From: Lithodes maja
Taxonomy: Eukaryota; Arthropoda; Malacostraca; Decapoda; Lithodidae
NCBI GenBank assembly: GCA_037953745.1
Contig: JBAKBP010007463.1
Span: 1 to 64,000, forward strand
Direction of reading: 5' to 3'
DNA: 64,000 nucleotides
The notes beneath the pieces are model-generated. The model ran no database searches. It was not told the origin of the DNA and worked only from the letters and a program-made list of their open reading frames with translations. Shown here in pieces: positions 43,142 through 51,974 of this stretch (position 1 is the stretch's first letter; each line of letters starts with the position of its first letter). Position numbers and translations under genes: made by a program.

Positions 43142-44038
43142 CCCTTGTCTAGTGGGGTGTTTTGGGCTCATTTGGGCATATTTAGGCCCTCCTGCATGAT
43201 AAATCAAGCATCTGCATGAAAAAAAAAATATTTAGCCAAAAAACTAGGCACTAAAAGCTTCACAATGAGACCAGAAAGAGCTACGTATCACTCGTGGTTC
43301 TCTTGCAGTGATGCCACGAACATGGGAGTTTAGCATATATCGGTATATTTTTCCCAGCTATGCTCACTACTGGCTACACTGCCGGCCACACAGGGAACAT
43401 GAGTTAATGGGCGGCGGTAAGCCCTGGGAGTCGGCTGTCTGGCCCGCTGTGCTCCCGGCCATTTGCACTCAATTTTAACCCTTTAACACCTAACGAGCGG
43501 CCTAGGCGTTAATAATATGTAGCCACCAGCGGGGTGTTTTTACCCAAAATAGGGCTGTTTACGTGATCATTTTCATGCCTAAATAAGACCCAGAGCGTAA
43601 AACAAGTATCTATCCCTGAAAGGGCATAAACAGAGCTTTCCAATGACACCCCAACGATCCTTGTATGACCGCTAGTTCTCTTGCAACAATCGCGCAACAC
43701 GAGTGCAAAAACCATGTAATTCGGTACTTTCCCTAAACAATTCACTGTGTAGCAAGTGTGAGAAGGTGGAGGAGGGTGGGATTCATGGCAGTTGGTCCAC
43801 CGCGGTGGTCTGGAGCAGTCATACGCTCGCTACTCTCCTGCCACCACTTGTCTCTCTCTCTCAGCAACATTACGTGCTGAAAATGCCACACGACTTATGT
43901 TGTGAGCCTCCACATAGTCCAAATTTCTTTCACTCGACATATGATGCGCGCCGCTAAAGAAGGGTTAAAAGCCTTAATAATGCTCCTATCTTGCTGCAAA
44001 TAGGTGCACGGCTTAAGTCGAGCGCCACCAATAAGGGG
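43142..44038. mobile_element. TTAA MITE, family A, carrying a nested family B MITE
   Basis: TTAA at 43138-43141 and 44039-44042 flank an element that begins CCCTTGTCTAGTGGGGTG and ends GCCACCAATAAGGGG. Removal restores the LTR text GAATTACTTAAACACT of the left LTR, which verifies the boundaries. Without the nested element it is about 415 bp and non-coding. The ends are piggyBac-like. Confidence 0.85.
43487..43964. mobile_element. TTAA MITE, family B (copy 3), nested in family A
   Basis: It is flanked by TTAA at 43483-43486 and 43965-43968. It starts CACCTAACGAGCGGCCTAGG and ends GCGCCGCTAAAGAAGGG. It has the full family B interior (AGACCCAGAGCGTAAAACA, CTTTCCAATGACACC). It inserted after the family A element. 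Confidence 0.85.
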
Positions 44039-44735
44039 TTAAACACTAGAGTACATATTGATATCTCACTATAATAACCTTAATATAACTACTCGTATTA
44101 TTAAACATAGTATTTCTTACATGAACTGTACAATGTACATGATAGAGGCAAGTGGTATTGGCGCCTAGAGTCTGAAGTTTAAGCAGACGTCATATATCTA
44201 GTCAGCATACCAAGACCTCACAATATGGCGTGGTTACTGTGTGATCGCTCGGATGGAAAGTTACCCAGGGCGGGTCACGTTGGAGACCACACCTTAATAC
44301 GTCCTTATAGACAGGTACTAGGATTGGTTGTGATGTACACGTAGAATGGTAATGAGTGGTTTTACGTCATAAAGAGGGGCGTAACCCGAGATAATATAAG
44401 GAGGATTTCCAGAGCTCGGGGGCAGAGACGACGGAGAGCCCCACAGCTGATACCAGGGGTCAGGGTGACAGCCTGTGTGTGTGATAACCAGACTATATAA
44501 CATACTTGATTTAATCTTACTATTACGAATACTTATACAATCAATATACTAGTGTACTTCTGAATAAGTCTTAGATATCTTTCATTAAACTATTATGAAT
44601 TATTCTCAAGTTTCACTTACTTAATCCTAATATTATTTTGAGTTATATAATTAATCCCGGGGTAATCCCAGGATGGTGGCAGTATCTACAAAGGGGAATT
44701 GATATCAAATGTAACCCTATTTCCTCCACCTTACA

Positions 44736-44924
44736 TGTGGCAACAACCGTTGGGTGGGGCTATATATTATTCCGTTTCATTAAATGATTTGAAACAATTC
44801 TCATTATCACAAACAATTAATAATAAGTAGGCATAGGCCCAGGTGTCCATGAATCTAATGATGATTAAGTTGTGAGGAAACAAAATATATGAAAAGAAAA
44901 CAAAAATATAATAATTATTTTATA
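44736..44924. other. No gene recognised
   Basis: A short AT-rich spacer between the Gypsy element and the Helitron. Confidence 0.5.
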
Positions 44925-45437
44925 CTAGGAGGGGTACCCGGCATTGCCCGGGTTTAAATTCTACTACCATAATCACCATCATCAATCACTACTACCACAA
45001 TCATCACAATACCACTACTACCATAATCACCGGCCTCGACCTCCCTGTGCCTCATTAAACGGCGACCTCGATTTCGGCCGCTAAATGACCTCCGATTTTG
45101 GATCTGACCACATCCGTACCCCCATTATGGGGAGCTGCGAACAACTTTCGTTCCATACACCTTTTCGATCGGAGGCCTCCTTCTGCCCCAAACGGCCATT
45201 CTTTTTCGCATTTTTTTCGCTCCCGTATACTACATAAGTTCTGCCGAAAATTGTATTAAACAAAAGTGTCTCTGATTTCCACTAAACTCGCCTAAAACCA
45301 TCTCCAAAGCCTGGGCTTTCCAACGGTGCCCCACACTCCCATCTAGCACCAAAACTGTGGAAGGAGTTTAGTAACAAAGGTCGTAGTAAGGTCGGGTAAC
45401 TGACAAACAGACAAACATTGACCTTTATTATTATAGA
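44925..45437 (-). mobile_element. Non-autonomous Helitron (513 bp)
   Basis: Read on the minus strand, the element starts TCTATAATAATAAAGG right after an A and ends ..CCTCCTAG right before a T. That is insertion between A and T with no duplication. A GC-rich hairpin (CCCGGG-CAAT-GCCGGG type, about 44938-44953) lies just inside the CTAG end. A 5' TC, a 3' CTRR and a subterminal hairpin are the Helitron signature. GTTTGTCTGTTTGTCAG near the 5' end resembles the repeats of Lep1-like Helitrons. No ORF for a Rep/helicase. Confidence 0.75.
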
Positions 45438-45660
45438 TAGCCTCTCCTGTGCCGAACCGGAGGCTATTGATTTGAGGGTTAACAAGCTTCGTTAACCTTA
45501 AAATATTCTTTAATTAACGAGGGTGTAATCCAGGTTAGGCCGCGAAAAAGTATGATACATGTACGGACATTTATTGGGCGGGTATAATGTTGATTATTTG
45601 TACAATAGTTCCTCACCACACTGATGACCACATACTGACGACATCAAATGGATTTTATTA
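45438..45660. other. No gene recognised
   Basis: A spacer between the Helitron and the 3' tail of CR1 copy 2. Confidence 0.5.
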
Positions 45661-45837
45661 TAAGAACAAAAGAACATAAGAAAATGGGAGTCTGCAAAAA
45701 GCTGATCGGCCCACACAAGGCAGATCCCTGTCACACCCAACCCCAATTATAGGCCCAACTCACTAATACCTTGAGTACTGCCTCCACCAAAACGGTCAGG
45801 GATTATCACAAGATCTACACAACAGTTCAGTTCAGTC

Positions 45838-46366
45838 AGTGACAGGAGGAGGTTGTGTTAATCTGAGTTTCTGCCCGGATCACCTGCTCGTGACCCAGTG
45901 ACCATACGCACCTACCTGTGTTTGGAGGCAGTGCACTCGTGTATATATAAAAGCGTTTTAGCTCAGTTTTTAGCTGTTAGTTGACTTATTTGTTTTTGTT
46001 TTCTGTACTTAGTTGTTTGCTCCACGCTAAGCTTTTTGTGATCATGTCAGGTATGGAGTGCGAGTCCTTTACTGAACTGCATCATCTTATTCTCCAGGTA
46101 AGGGAAGAGATGGTTGTGGTGAAGGAAGAGGTCTTGGCTCTAAGGGAGGTTAATGTTAAACTTCAGAGGGAAGTGGATTTGATTAAAGACGAAAATCTAG
46201 CTTTCAAGCTTAGCCAAGAGGAAATTAAGTCGAGTAAGGGGAAAAGGGAGGAAGTTGATGAAAAATTGTATTCATGGCAGGTTGTTAAAAATACGGGTGG
46301 GAAAGTCACACTCAAGAAGCAGGATAGAATAGGTGTGACAAATACAAATAATATAATATAAATATA
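45838..46366 (+). pseudogene. Inverted 5' fragment of another CR1-like element (ORF1 start)
   Basis: Inside the 3' region of copy 2, on the opposite strand, lies a 5' UTR-like segment (with TGACCCAGTGACC, also seen in the copy 2 leader). It is followed by an ORF from the ATG at 46044. It starts MSGMECESFTELHHLILQV and runs into a coiled coil of EVLALREVNVKLQREVDLI type, then SWQVVKNTGGKVTLKKQ, and breaks off near 46366. The layout matches CR1 ORF1 N-termini. The fragment truncates the copy 2 RT about 20 codons early and replaces about 110 bp of its 3' UTR. An inverted 5' piece next to a LINE 3' end is what twin priming produces. Confidence 0.65.
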
Positions 46367-47972
46367 TCGTTCTTGACCCCACCATATCACTTGGTAGCCT
46401 ATTCCACCCCTCTACAACTCTGTTACCAAACCAATATTTGCCTATACCTTTTCTGAAACGAAATTTATCTAATTTGAAACCATTTGTACGAGTTCTTTCG
46501 CTATCACTGAGCTCTAGAACATTTTTCATGTCCTCTTTATTAATCCCACTAACCCACTTGAATACCTCTATCATATCCCCTCTAACTCTGCATCTCTCTA
46601 ACGAATGTAAGCCTAATTTCTTCAACCTTCCTTCATACGGAAAATTTATAATATTATGGATCATTTTTGTCATTCTACGTTGTACTCTCTCCAATGAATC
46701 TATGTCCATTCTGTAATAAGGACACCGAAATTGAACAGCATAATCCATATGGGGTCTCACTAATGACAAGTAAAGTTTTAAGATAACATCAGCAGTTCTG
46801 GTACTCACACTCCTAGATATGAACCCGAGAATCCTGTTTGCCTTGTTACGAACGCTTATACATTGTTTGCTAGGCTTCAAATCATTGCTAACAAACACAC
46901 CTAGATCTTTCTCACAGTCTGAGTTTTCTAATTCCATATTAGCTAGTTTATATATAACATTTGTATGCATCTTCCCTATCTTTAATACCTTGCATTTGTC
47001 AATGTTAAACTTCATCTGCCAATTTACTGACCATTCGTGTAATGTATCTAGATCCCTTTGCAGACACTCTATATCTCTATCTGAATCAAGTTTTCTCCCC
47101 ATTTTGGTATCGTCTGCAAATTTACTTATCCTACTAGTTATACCTAAATCAAGGTCATTTATGGATATAATAAACAACAGAGGACCTAATACAGATCCCT
47201 GGGGGACACCACTTTTGACTGCTCCCCATTCTGACTTCGTACCATTTATGCCGACTCTCTGCTTCCTACCAATTAGCCATGACCTAATCCATCCTAACAA
47301 CGCCCCACCTATTCCATGTGCCTCAACCTTTCTCATCAATCTCTCATGAGGGACTCTGTCGAAAGCTTTACTGAAATCTAAATATATAATATCATATGAC
47401 TTGTCGCTATCTACTGCTTCATATACCTCTGAGATAAAACTAAGCAAATTTGTAAGGCAAGACCGTCCCTGAGTGAATCCATGCTGAGAAGAATTGATTA
47501 AGTTAAATGTTTCTAAGTGGTTTCTCATGTTCCAAGCAATAATTGACTCTAGTAGCTTTCCTATGATTGAAGTGAGACTAATGGGATGGTAATTGGATGC
47601 TATTGATTTATCACCTTTTTTGAAGATCGGAACTACATTTGCAAGCTTCCAAGCTTCTGGAACTATACCCGTTTCTAATGACTTGTGAAATAGAAATGTT
47701 AATGGGTAACTTAACTCATTTCTGCATTCTTTTAATACTCTAGCATATATCTCATCAGGACCAGGCGATTTATTAGGTTTCAGTCTGTCAATTTCCTTAA
47801 GCACATCATTTATAATTATAGTAACCGTACTTAACCTATTTTCTATACAATCGCTATATACCTTACGGACTTCTGGAAACTGTACTAAATTTTCATTAGT
47901 GAAAACGGAAAGAAATTGACTATTTAATGTACTCCACATTTCTAAATCATTTTCTGTCATTTCTCCTATCAA
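46367..47972 (-). pseudogene. CR1 ORF2 reverse transcriptase (copy 2), nearly intact
   Basis: One long open minus frame (about 530 codons of RT) covers NKSPGPDEIYARVLKEC, VVPIFKKGDKSIASNYHPISL, HGFTQGRSCLTNLLSF, motif A IYLDFSKAFDRVPHERL, motif B SGVPQGSVLGPLLF and the catalytic KFADDTKMGR. It also includes the thumb and SLVRPHMDYAVQFRCPYYR. The frame then runs into the inverted segment, so the natural last residues are lost. Upstream, the linker (48163-48414) is in a separate frame and the endonuclease is cut off by the MITE, so the whole ORF2 is inactive. Confidence 0.85.
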
Positions 47973-48468
47973 AGTTTTAAGGGGACCAATTACATCTCTA
48001 ACCTTGGATTTATATAGTTGGTAAAAAGCTTTAAGATTATTTTTTGAGTCATTGGCAACCTTAATTTCATAATTTCTTTTTTCTTTCCTAATATCCTTTT
48101 TTACCTGTTGTGATAGATTCTGATAGTAAGCAAGTAGGTGAATTTCGCCTTACTCAATTTTTCTATATATTCCTCTCTTTTTTTCCTAGACGATCTAATA
48201 GTCTATTATTCATCCATTTGGGTTGGTTCTGTGTTGATCTAAATTTTCTTTTGGGGATATATTTATTTTGCACATTGAATACTGACTTGATAAAAGTATC
48301 GTATGTATCTACCAAGTTTGAAGTATCTTTCTGACTTAAAATGACAGGTGCCTGAGAAGGGATACACTCATTTGGACACCTGGATCGACTTAATTTTTTG
48401 ACCATAGGGTCCACTAATAGAGCTCTTCTTAACCCACCATTATCGGCTTTTCTGAAGTCTGGTATTAA
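47973..48468 (-). pseudogene. CR1 ORF2 linker (copy 2)
   Basis: The minus frame at 48163-48414 has KYIPKRKFRSTQNQPKWMNNRLLDRLGKK, matching KYIPKRRFRSTQNQPKWMTNKL of copy 1. This is the stretch between endonuclease and RT. Small indels break it from the RT frame. Confidence 0.7.
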
Positions 48469-48937
48469 CCCTTATTTAGCGGGCTAGGTGGTCTATTTGA
48501 CCGTAGCGCCCAGCGTTTTTTTTTTTTTTTCTGTGCTCATTTTCATGCCTAAATAAGAGCCAGAGCGTAAAACAAGTATCTATCCCTGAAAGGGCGTAAA
48601 CAGGGCTTTCCAATGACACCCGAACCATCCTTGTACGACCACTGGTTCTCTTGCAACGATCGTGCAACACGAGTGCAAAAACCCTGAAATAAGGTCATTT
48701 CCTTACATAATTCCCTGTGTAGTGAGTGAGGAGAGGGGGGAGGAAGTTAGAATACAGTTCAGTAGATCTGCGGTGGTCGTGGGGAGCAGTCATAAGGGTA
48801 CTACGCTCATCCCACCGCTCAGCTCTCTCTCTCTCAGCAACATTACGTGCTGAAAATGGTGCTCGACAGATGTCGTGCACCGCCACTTAGTCCAAATTTA
48901 TTTCACTCGACATATGTCGCGCGCCGCCAATAAGGGG
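48469..48937. mobile_element. TTAA MITE, family B (copy 4), inserted in CR1 ORF2
   Basis: It is flanked by TTAA at 48465-48468 and 48938-48941. The best-preserved termini of the family are CCCTTATTTAGCGGGCTAGG on the left and CGCCGCCAATAAGGGG on the right. The interior matches copies 1-3. The flanks align to the uninterrupted copy 1 sequence near 9085-9100. 469 bp, non-coding. Confidence 0.88.
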
Positions 48938-49099
48938 TTAATGTTGTATTCTCTCTGGTATTACCTTTCCATTGTATATTAAAATACACAGAATTGTGAT
49001 CACTATTTCCTAGGTGGTCCCCGATTTCTACACTATTTATCATATGTTCATTGTTACTGAAAACTAAATCGAGAATATTATCACCTCTAGTCGGCGTAT

Positions 49100-49793
49100 C
49101 TATGAATTGAGATAAAAAAACTATCTTGTACTACCTCAATAAACTCCTTTGAATCAGAGTCGCCTATTTGTGCTGCCAATCTATATTAGGGAAATTAAAA
49201 TCCCCCATAATGCACACGTTGCTAAACCTTGATGCTATTTTAATTTCCTCCCATAATGATGTTCCGTCATTTCTACTCATATTTGGCGGTCTATACATAA
49301 CTCCAATAACTATGGTCTCACTACCTTCGTTAACCTCTACCCAAACACTTTCATTTTCATTATTTACTCTAATACCTGATTTAATACAGCTTTTTAATGA
49401 ACTCCTGACAAACACTGCTATACCACCGCCCCTCCTACTTGTTCGGTCATATTTAAACAATCTATATCCCGGTATATCAAACTCTGCTAAAAAATGCCTG
49501 GTTTCTGTATTAATCCATGTTTCAGTTAGCGCTATTATGTCTATATTTTCTTTGCTAACCAGTGCTCTAAGTTCGTTCATTTTATTACATACACTTCTAC
49601 AATTTGTATAATAAACCCTCAAACTATTACTTGTATTTGCAACTATTTTTCTATTGTTTTTAACTAATTTATTTTTACCTGTTGAACTACTAGACCTAGA
49701 CGGAAAATCTACGCTATCAGAATGTTCGTTATTACTATCAATTTCATGTGGCTGGGATTCTATTTTACTTACACACCTATGGTTTATTAACAA
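49100..49793 (-). pseudogene. CR1 ORF2 AP-endonuclease domain (copy 2)
   Basis: Minus frame: VYYTNCRSVCNKMNELRAL, ALTETWINTETRHF (catalytic Glu), RRGGGIAVFVRS, VIGVMYRPPNMSRN and CIMGDFNFPNIDW with the catalytic Asp intact. The frame breaks near 49164, and the MITE at 48469 separates the rest. The start overlaps the end of ORF1 by a few bases, which would suit coupled translation. The best-preserved endonuclease in the window. Confidence 0.8.
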
Positions 49794-50280
49794 AACCCTG
49801 CAACAAACTTGTCGAGTGAGCTGGCTAAGGTCGAAACTCCTAGTCGAGAAAGATGTACTCCATCCTGGGCATAGAAGAGGGTCCAGTTATCCAGGAATGG
49901 AATATTATTTGCCTTGCAATACTTCTCCAGCCGGCTATTTACACCAATAGCCCTGGAGGACCATTCCTTCCTTACCCCTCTTCTTGGTAGGATACTGTGT
50001 ACCACAGGAACTCCACCCTTCTCCTTGATCCTCTCCAACATTTCCTGGTACGTGGTGAGCAACTCCTCAGTCCTGCATTTCCAAATGTCATTGCTCCCTG
50101 CGTTGAGGAAGATGATGGAGTCCTCCCCACTCGCTTCCATGACACCATCTAGCTTTTCTGCCACCCTCTCGACTCCGGCACCAGGCAGACAGACAACTTT
50201 ACCAACATGTGTGTTAGTAGCCCTGCCAGGTATTTAACCATTGAATCCCCTACAATTAAGATAGACTTAGCTGTTTTCTG
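49787..50280 (-). pseudogene. CR1 ORF1 esterase (SGNH/GDSL) domain (copy 2)
   Basis: The domain starts with LIVGDSMVKYL (block I Ser) near 50240-50272 and loses frame by a one-base deletion near 50230. It continues at 50164 with IFLNAGSNDIWKC (block III) and ILPRRGVRKEWSSRAIGVNS, and ends with FYAQDGVHLSRLGVSTL, the block V Asp-x-x-His. All catalytic positions of an SGNH hydrolase are therefore visible. A nonsense codon at 50281 separates it from the N-terminal coiled coil. Confidence 0.8.
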
Positions 50281-50667
50281 TTACCGGCCTGTAGCAGTAG
50301 CAGCAGAAATAGCTGCAGATTTCCTCCCCTCCCCTCTCCCTGCCCCGCCGTAAGACGGGTCATCTCCTTCCTTCTTTCCCCCTTCACTGCCATCACACTC
50401 TTTATCCAGGGCGCTATACTTGTTTTTAACCGTCACATACTGCTTCTGGAAGGTTAATTTCATTCCTCTTGAAGATGCCACCTTCCAGGAAGAGTCAGGT
50501 TTTCCTACACCAGTGGCATTTTTCTTTTCCTCTAATGCCATCTTCAATGCTAAGTTCTCATTCTTGAGAGATTGGACCTCGAGCTCAACATTATCCAGCC
50601 TGTCTTGCAAAGCAAGACAAAGCTGGAGAACATGGGAAGAGGTGACAATCTCATCAGCACAAGCCAT
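50281..50667 (-). pseudogene. CR1 ORF1 N-terminal coiled coil (copy 2)
   Basis: The ATG at 50667 opens MACADEIVTSSHVLQLCLAL, then a coiled coil (RLDNVELEVQSLKNENLALK), a Lys/Gly-rich region and an Ala-rich end. A stop at 50281 follows where copy 1 has a Gln codon, suggesting a C-to-T change. It matches 20098-20478. Confidence 0.8.
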
Positions 50668-50765
50668 CACTAAGAATGTTCACCTCACTAGGGGATAAAC
50701 AGGTATGTCACGAGCGGTCACTGGGTACGTCCTCACTGGTCAAAGGTCAGGAGGCAACTGATCGC

Positions 50766-51562
50766 TATCGTATAAATACGATAGAATATGACTCTTTTGT
50801 GATCTCGTATGTCTCTGTGACGTCACAATCTCTCCTACAGCACGACGTAGGATGAGTAGATCGTATATTATAAGATTGTAAATAAGTTAAGTTATAAAAG
50901 GCCTAATATGCTATTAAGCAATATTGCCATGGTCTTATGTAGTATATATGAATTTATCGTATATATTAATATAATTTATCGTATAGAGCAACCTAAATGC
51001 GGTACGATAATTTGGGCTCCTGGCGGTTTGCCAAGGCAGCAAGGTGTGCTTTTGAGGTACGCCAGAGCCTTCACGAACACCAACCAGTTAACATCCAATT
51101 TTCCGCCCTCAGTTGATCGTGCTTTTGTGCCTGTAATCACAATACACATACAGCAATACACTCAGCTACACCATCACGACGCTCTCATCGACATCATGAC
51201 TGACTGATAGATAAGCATACATTATAATAATCATGTCCATTCCCATGTAATCATTTATTCTTTCTTTAACTTGACTCGAGTCTTGGGACCGAAGTCTCGT
51301 TCCCCATTGTCCACCGCCATATTGGATAAAACGTTCTCCCTTGCCTCATTGCCACGTGGAACTATTGGTGAGTTAATTCCTGGCTAATATTAACCCTTAT
51401 AACCTTACCCTATATATACATTTATTATGTGAGACCTTTGGATATAAATTAGCTTGTTTCAGATTGAATTCAATTTAGATATAGAGTAGTTTTCATTTAG
51501 ATTGATTTTATTTGATTCATTATAGCTTAGTAATATTTAACTTCCATTGATAGTTTACCACA
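50766..51562 (+). repeat. 5' LTR of the BEL/Pao element
   Basis: 797 bp, starting with the palindrome TATCGTATAAATACGATA and ending TTTACCACA. The 5' terminus is TA rather than the usual TG, as defined by the target duplication. A 99-codon ATG frame (50908-51207) is present and is identical in the other LTR. A TTGGTGCCCAGACCCGGGAA primer-binding site follows at 51563, resembling a tRNA-Gly complement (not verified). Confidence 0.88.
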
Positions 51563-51974
51563 TTGGTGCCCAGACCCGGGAATTAGCTACCAGTAAGGGA
51601 TTTTAAGGCAATGAACAAGGGGACATATAACAGGATGCAGGAACAACTCTATGATAAACTGGCAAGGCTAGCCAAGCGATGGTTAGAGCCGGAATGCAGG
51701 GTCACATCGTTGTGCCTGCCTAAGTCCTGCATCCCACCCATCATCTTTCCCCAGTAATTTTCTTTTCCGTTTCGGACTTCCTGTGACTATTATGACCTGA
51801 CCTAACATTTTTTCTTGTTCAATATGATCCATTAGTAGGTATTGCTATTTAGTGTACTATTTTTTCTCCATAACATAGAAGTCCGCCGGTTGGCGTCTCT
51901 TAATTAGACTATTATTTGGCCGTTGTTTTTGTAACGTAACATTTAGATACATAGCCTATAGGCTCGCATGCAAA
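51563..51974 (+). promoter_or_regulatory. BEL/Pao leader with primer-binding site
   Basis: It starts with TTGGTGCCCAGACCCGGGAA (51563-51582) next to the LTR, followed by about 390 bp before the gag ATG at 51975. An upstream ATG lies at 51968. No further signal was identified. Confidence 0.65.

Larger units (their letters stand above)
32400..44735 (+). mobile_element. Second Gypsy-type LTR element with envelope-like third ORF, decayed and nested
   Basis: A left LTR (32400-33137), a primer-binding site, gag, pol (protease, RT, RNase H, integrase), an envelope-like ORF, a polypurine tract (AAGGGGGGCG ending 43094) and a right LTR (43095-44735) are in order on the plus strand. Flanks read TGCG (32396-32399) and TGTG (44736-44739), a 4-bp duplication differing by one C-to-T change. 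Later insertions are a LINE in gag (35252-35778), an RTE-like LINE in the envelope ORF (40133-41322) and two TTAA MITEs in the right LTR. Several stops and frameshifts make it non-autonomous. Confidence 0.88.
43095..44735 (+). repeat. 3' LTR of the second Gypsy-type element, enlarged by nested MITEs
   Basis: It starts TGTTAGGTACTCCAATATATCC and ends CCTCCACCTTACA. Relative to the 738-bp left LTR it carries an 897-bp insert (43142-44038) at a TTAA site, so its own length is about 740 bp. Scattered substitutions against the left LTR indicate age. Confidence 0.85.
45661..50760 (-). mobile_element. CR1-type LINE (copy 2)
   Basis: The minus-strand order from the 5' end is: 5' UTR (about 50668-50760), ORF1 (coiled coil, then esterase), ORF2 endonuclease, a TTAA MITE, linker, RT, an inverted foreign segment, and a short 3' UTR with an ATAAGAAC-type tail near 45661-45690. 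Text in the 5' UTR, ORFs and 3' UTR matches copy 1 (6872-20573). A BEL/Pao element has inserted immediately beyond the 5' end at 50761. Confidence 0.85.

Noticed and set aside
49168..49611. 147-codon hydrophobic plus-strand frame
   Set aside because: It is antisense to the CR1 endonuclease; a similar shadow occurs opposite copy 1 at 9304-9756.
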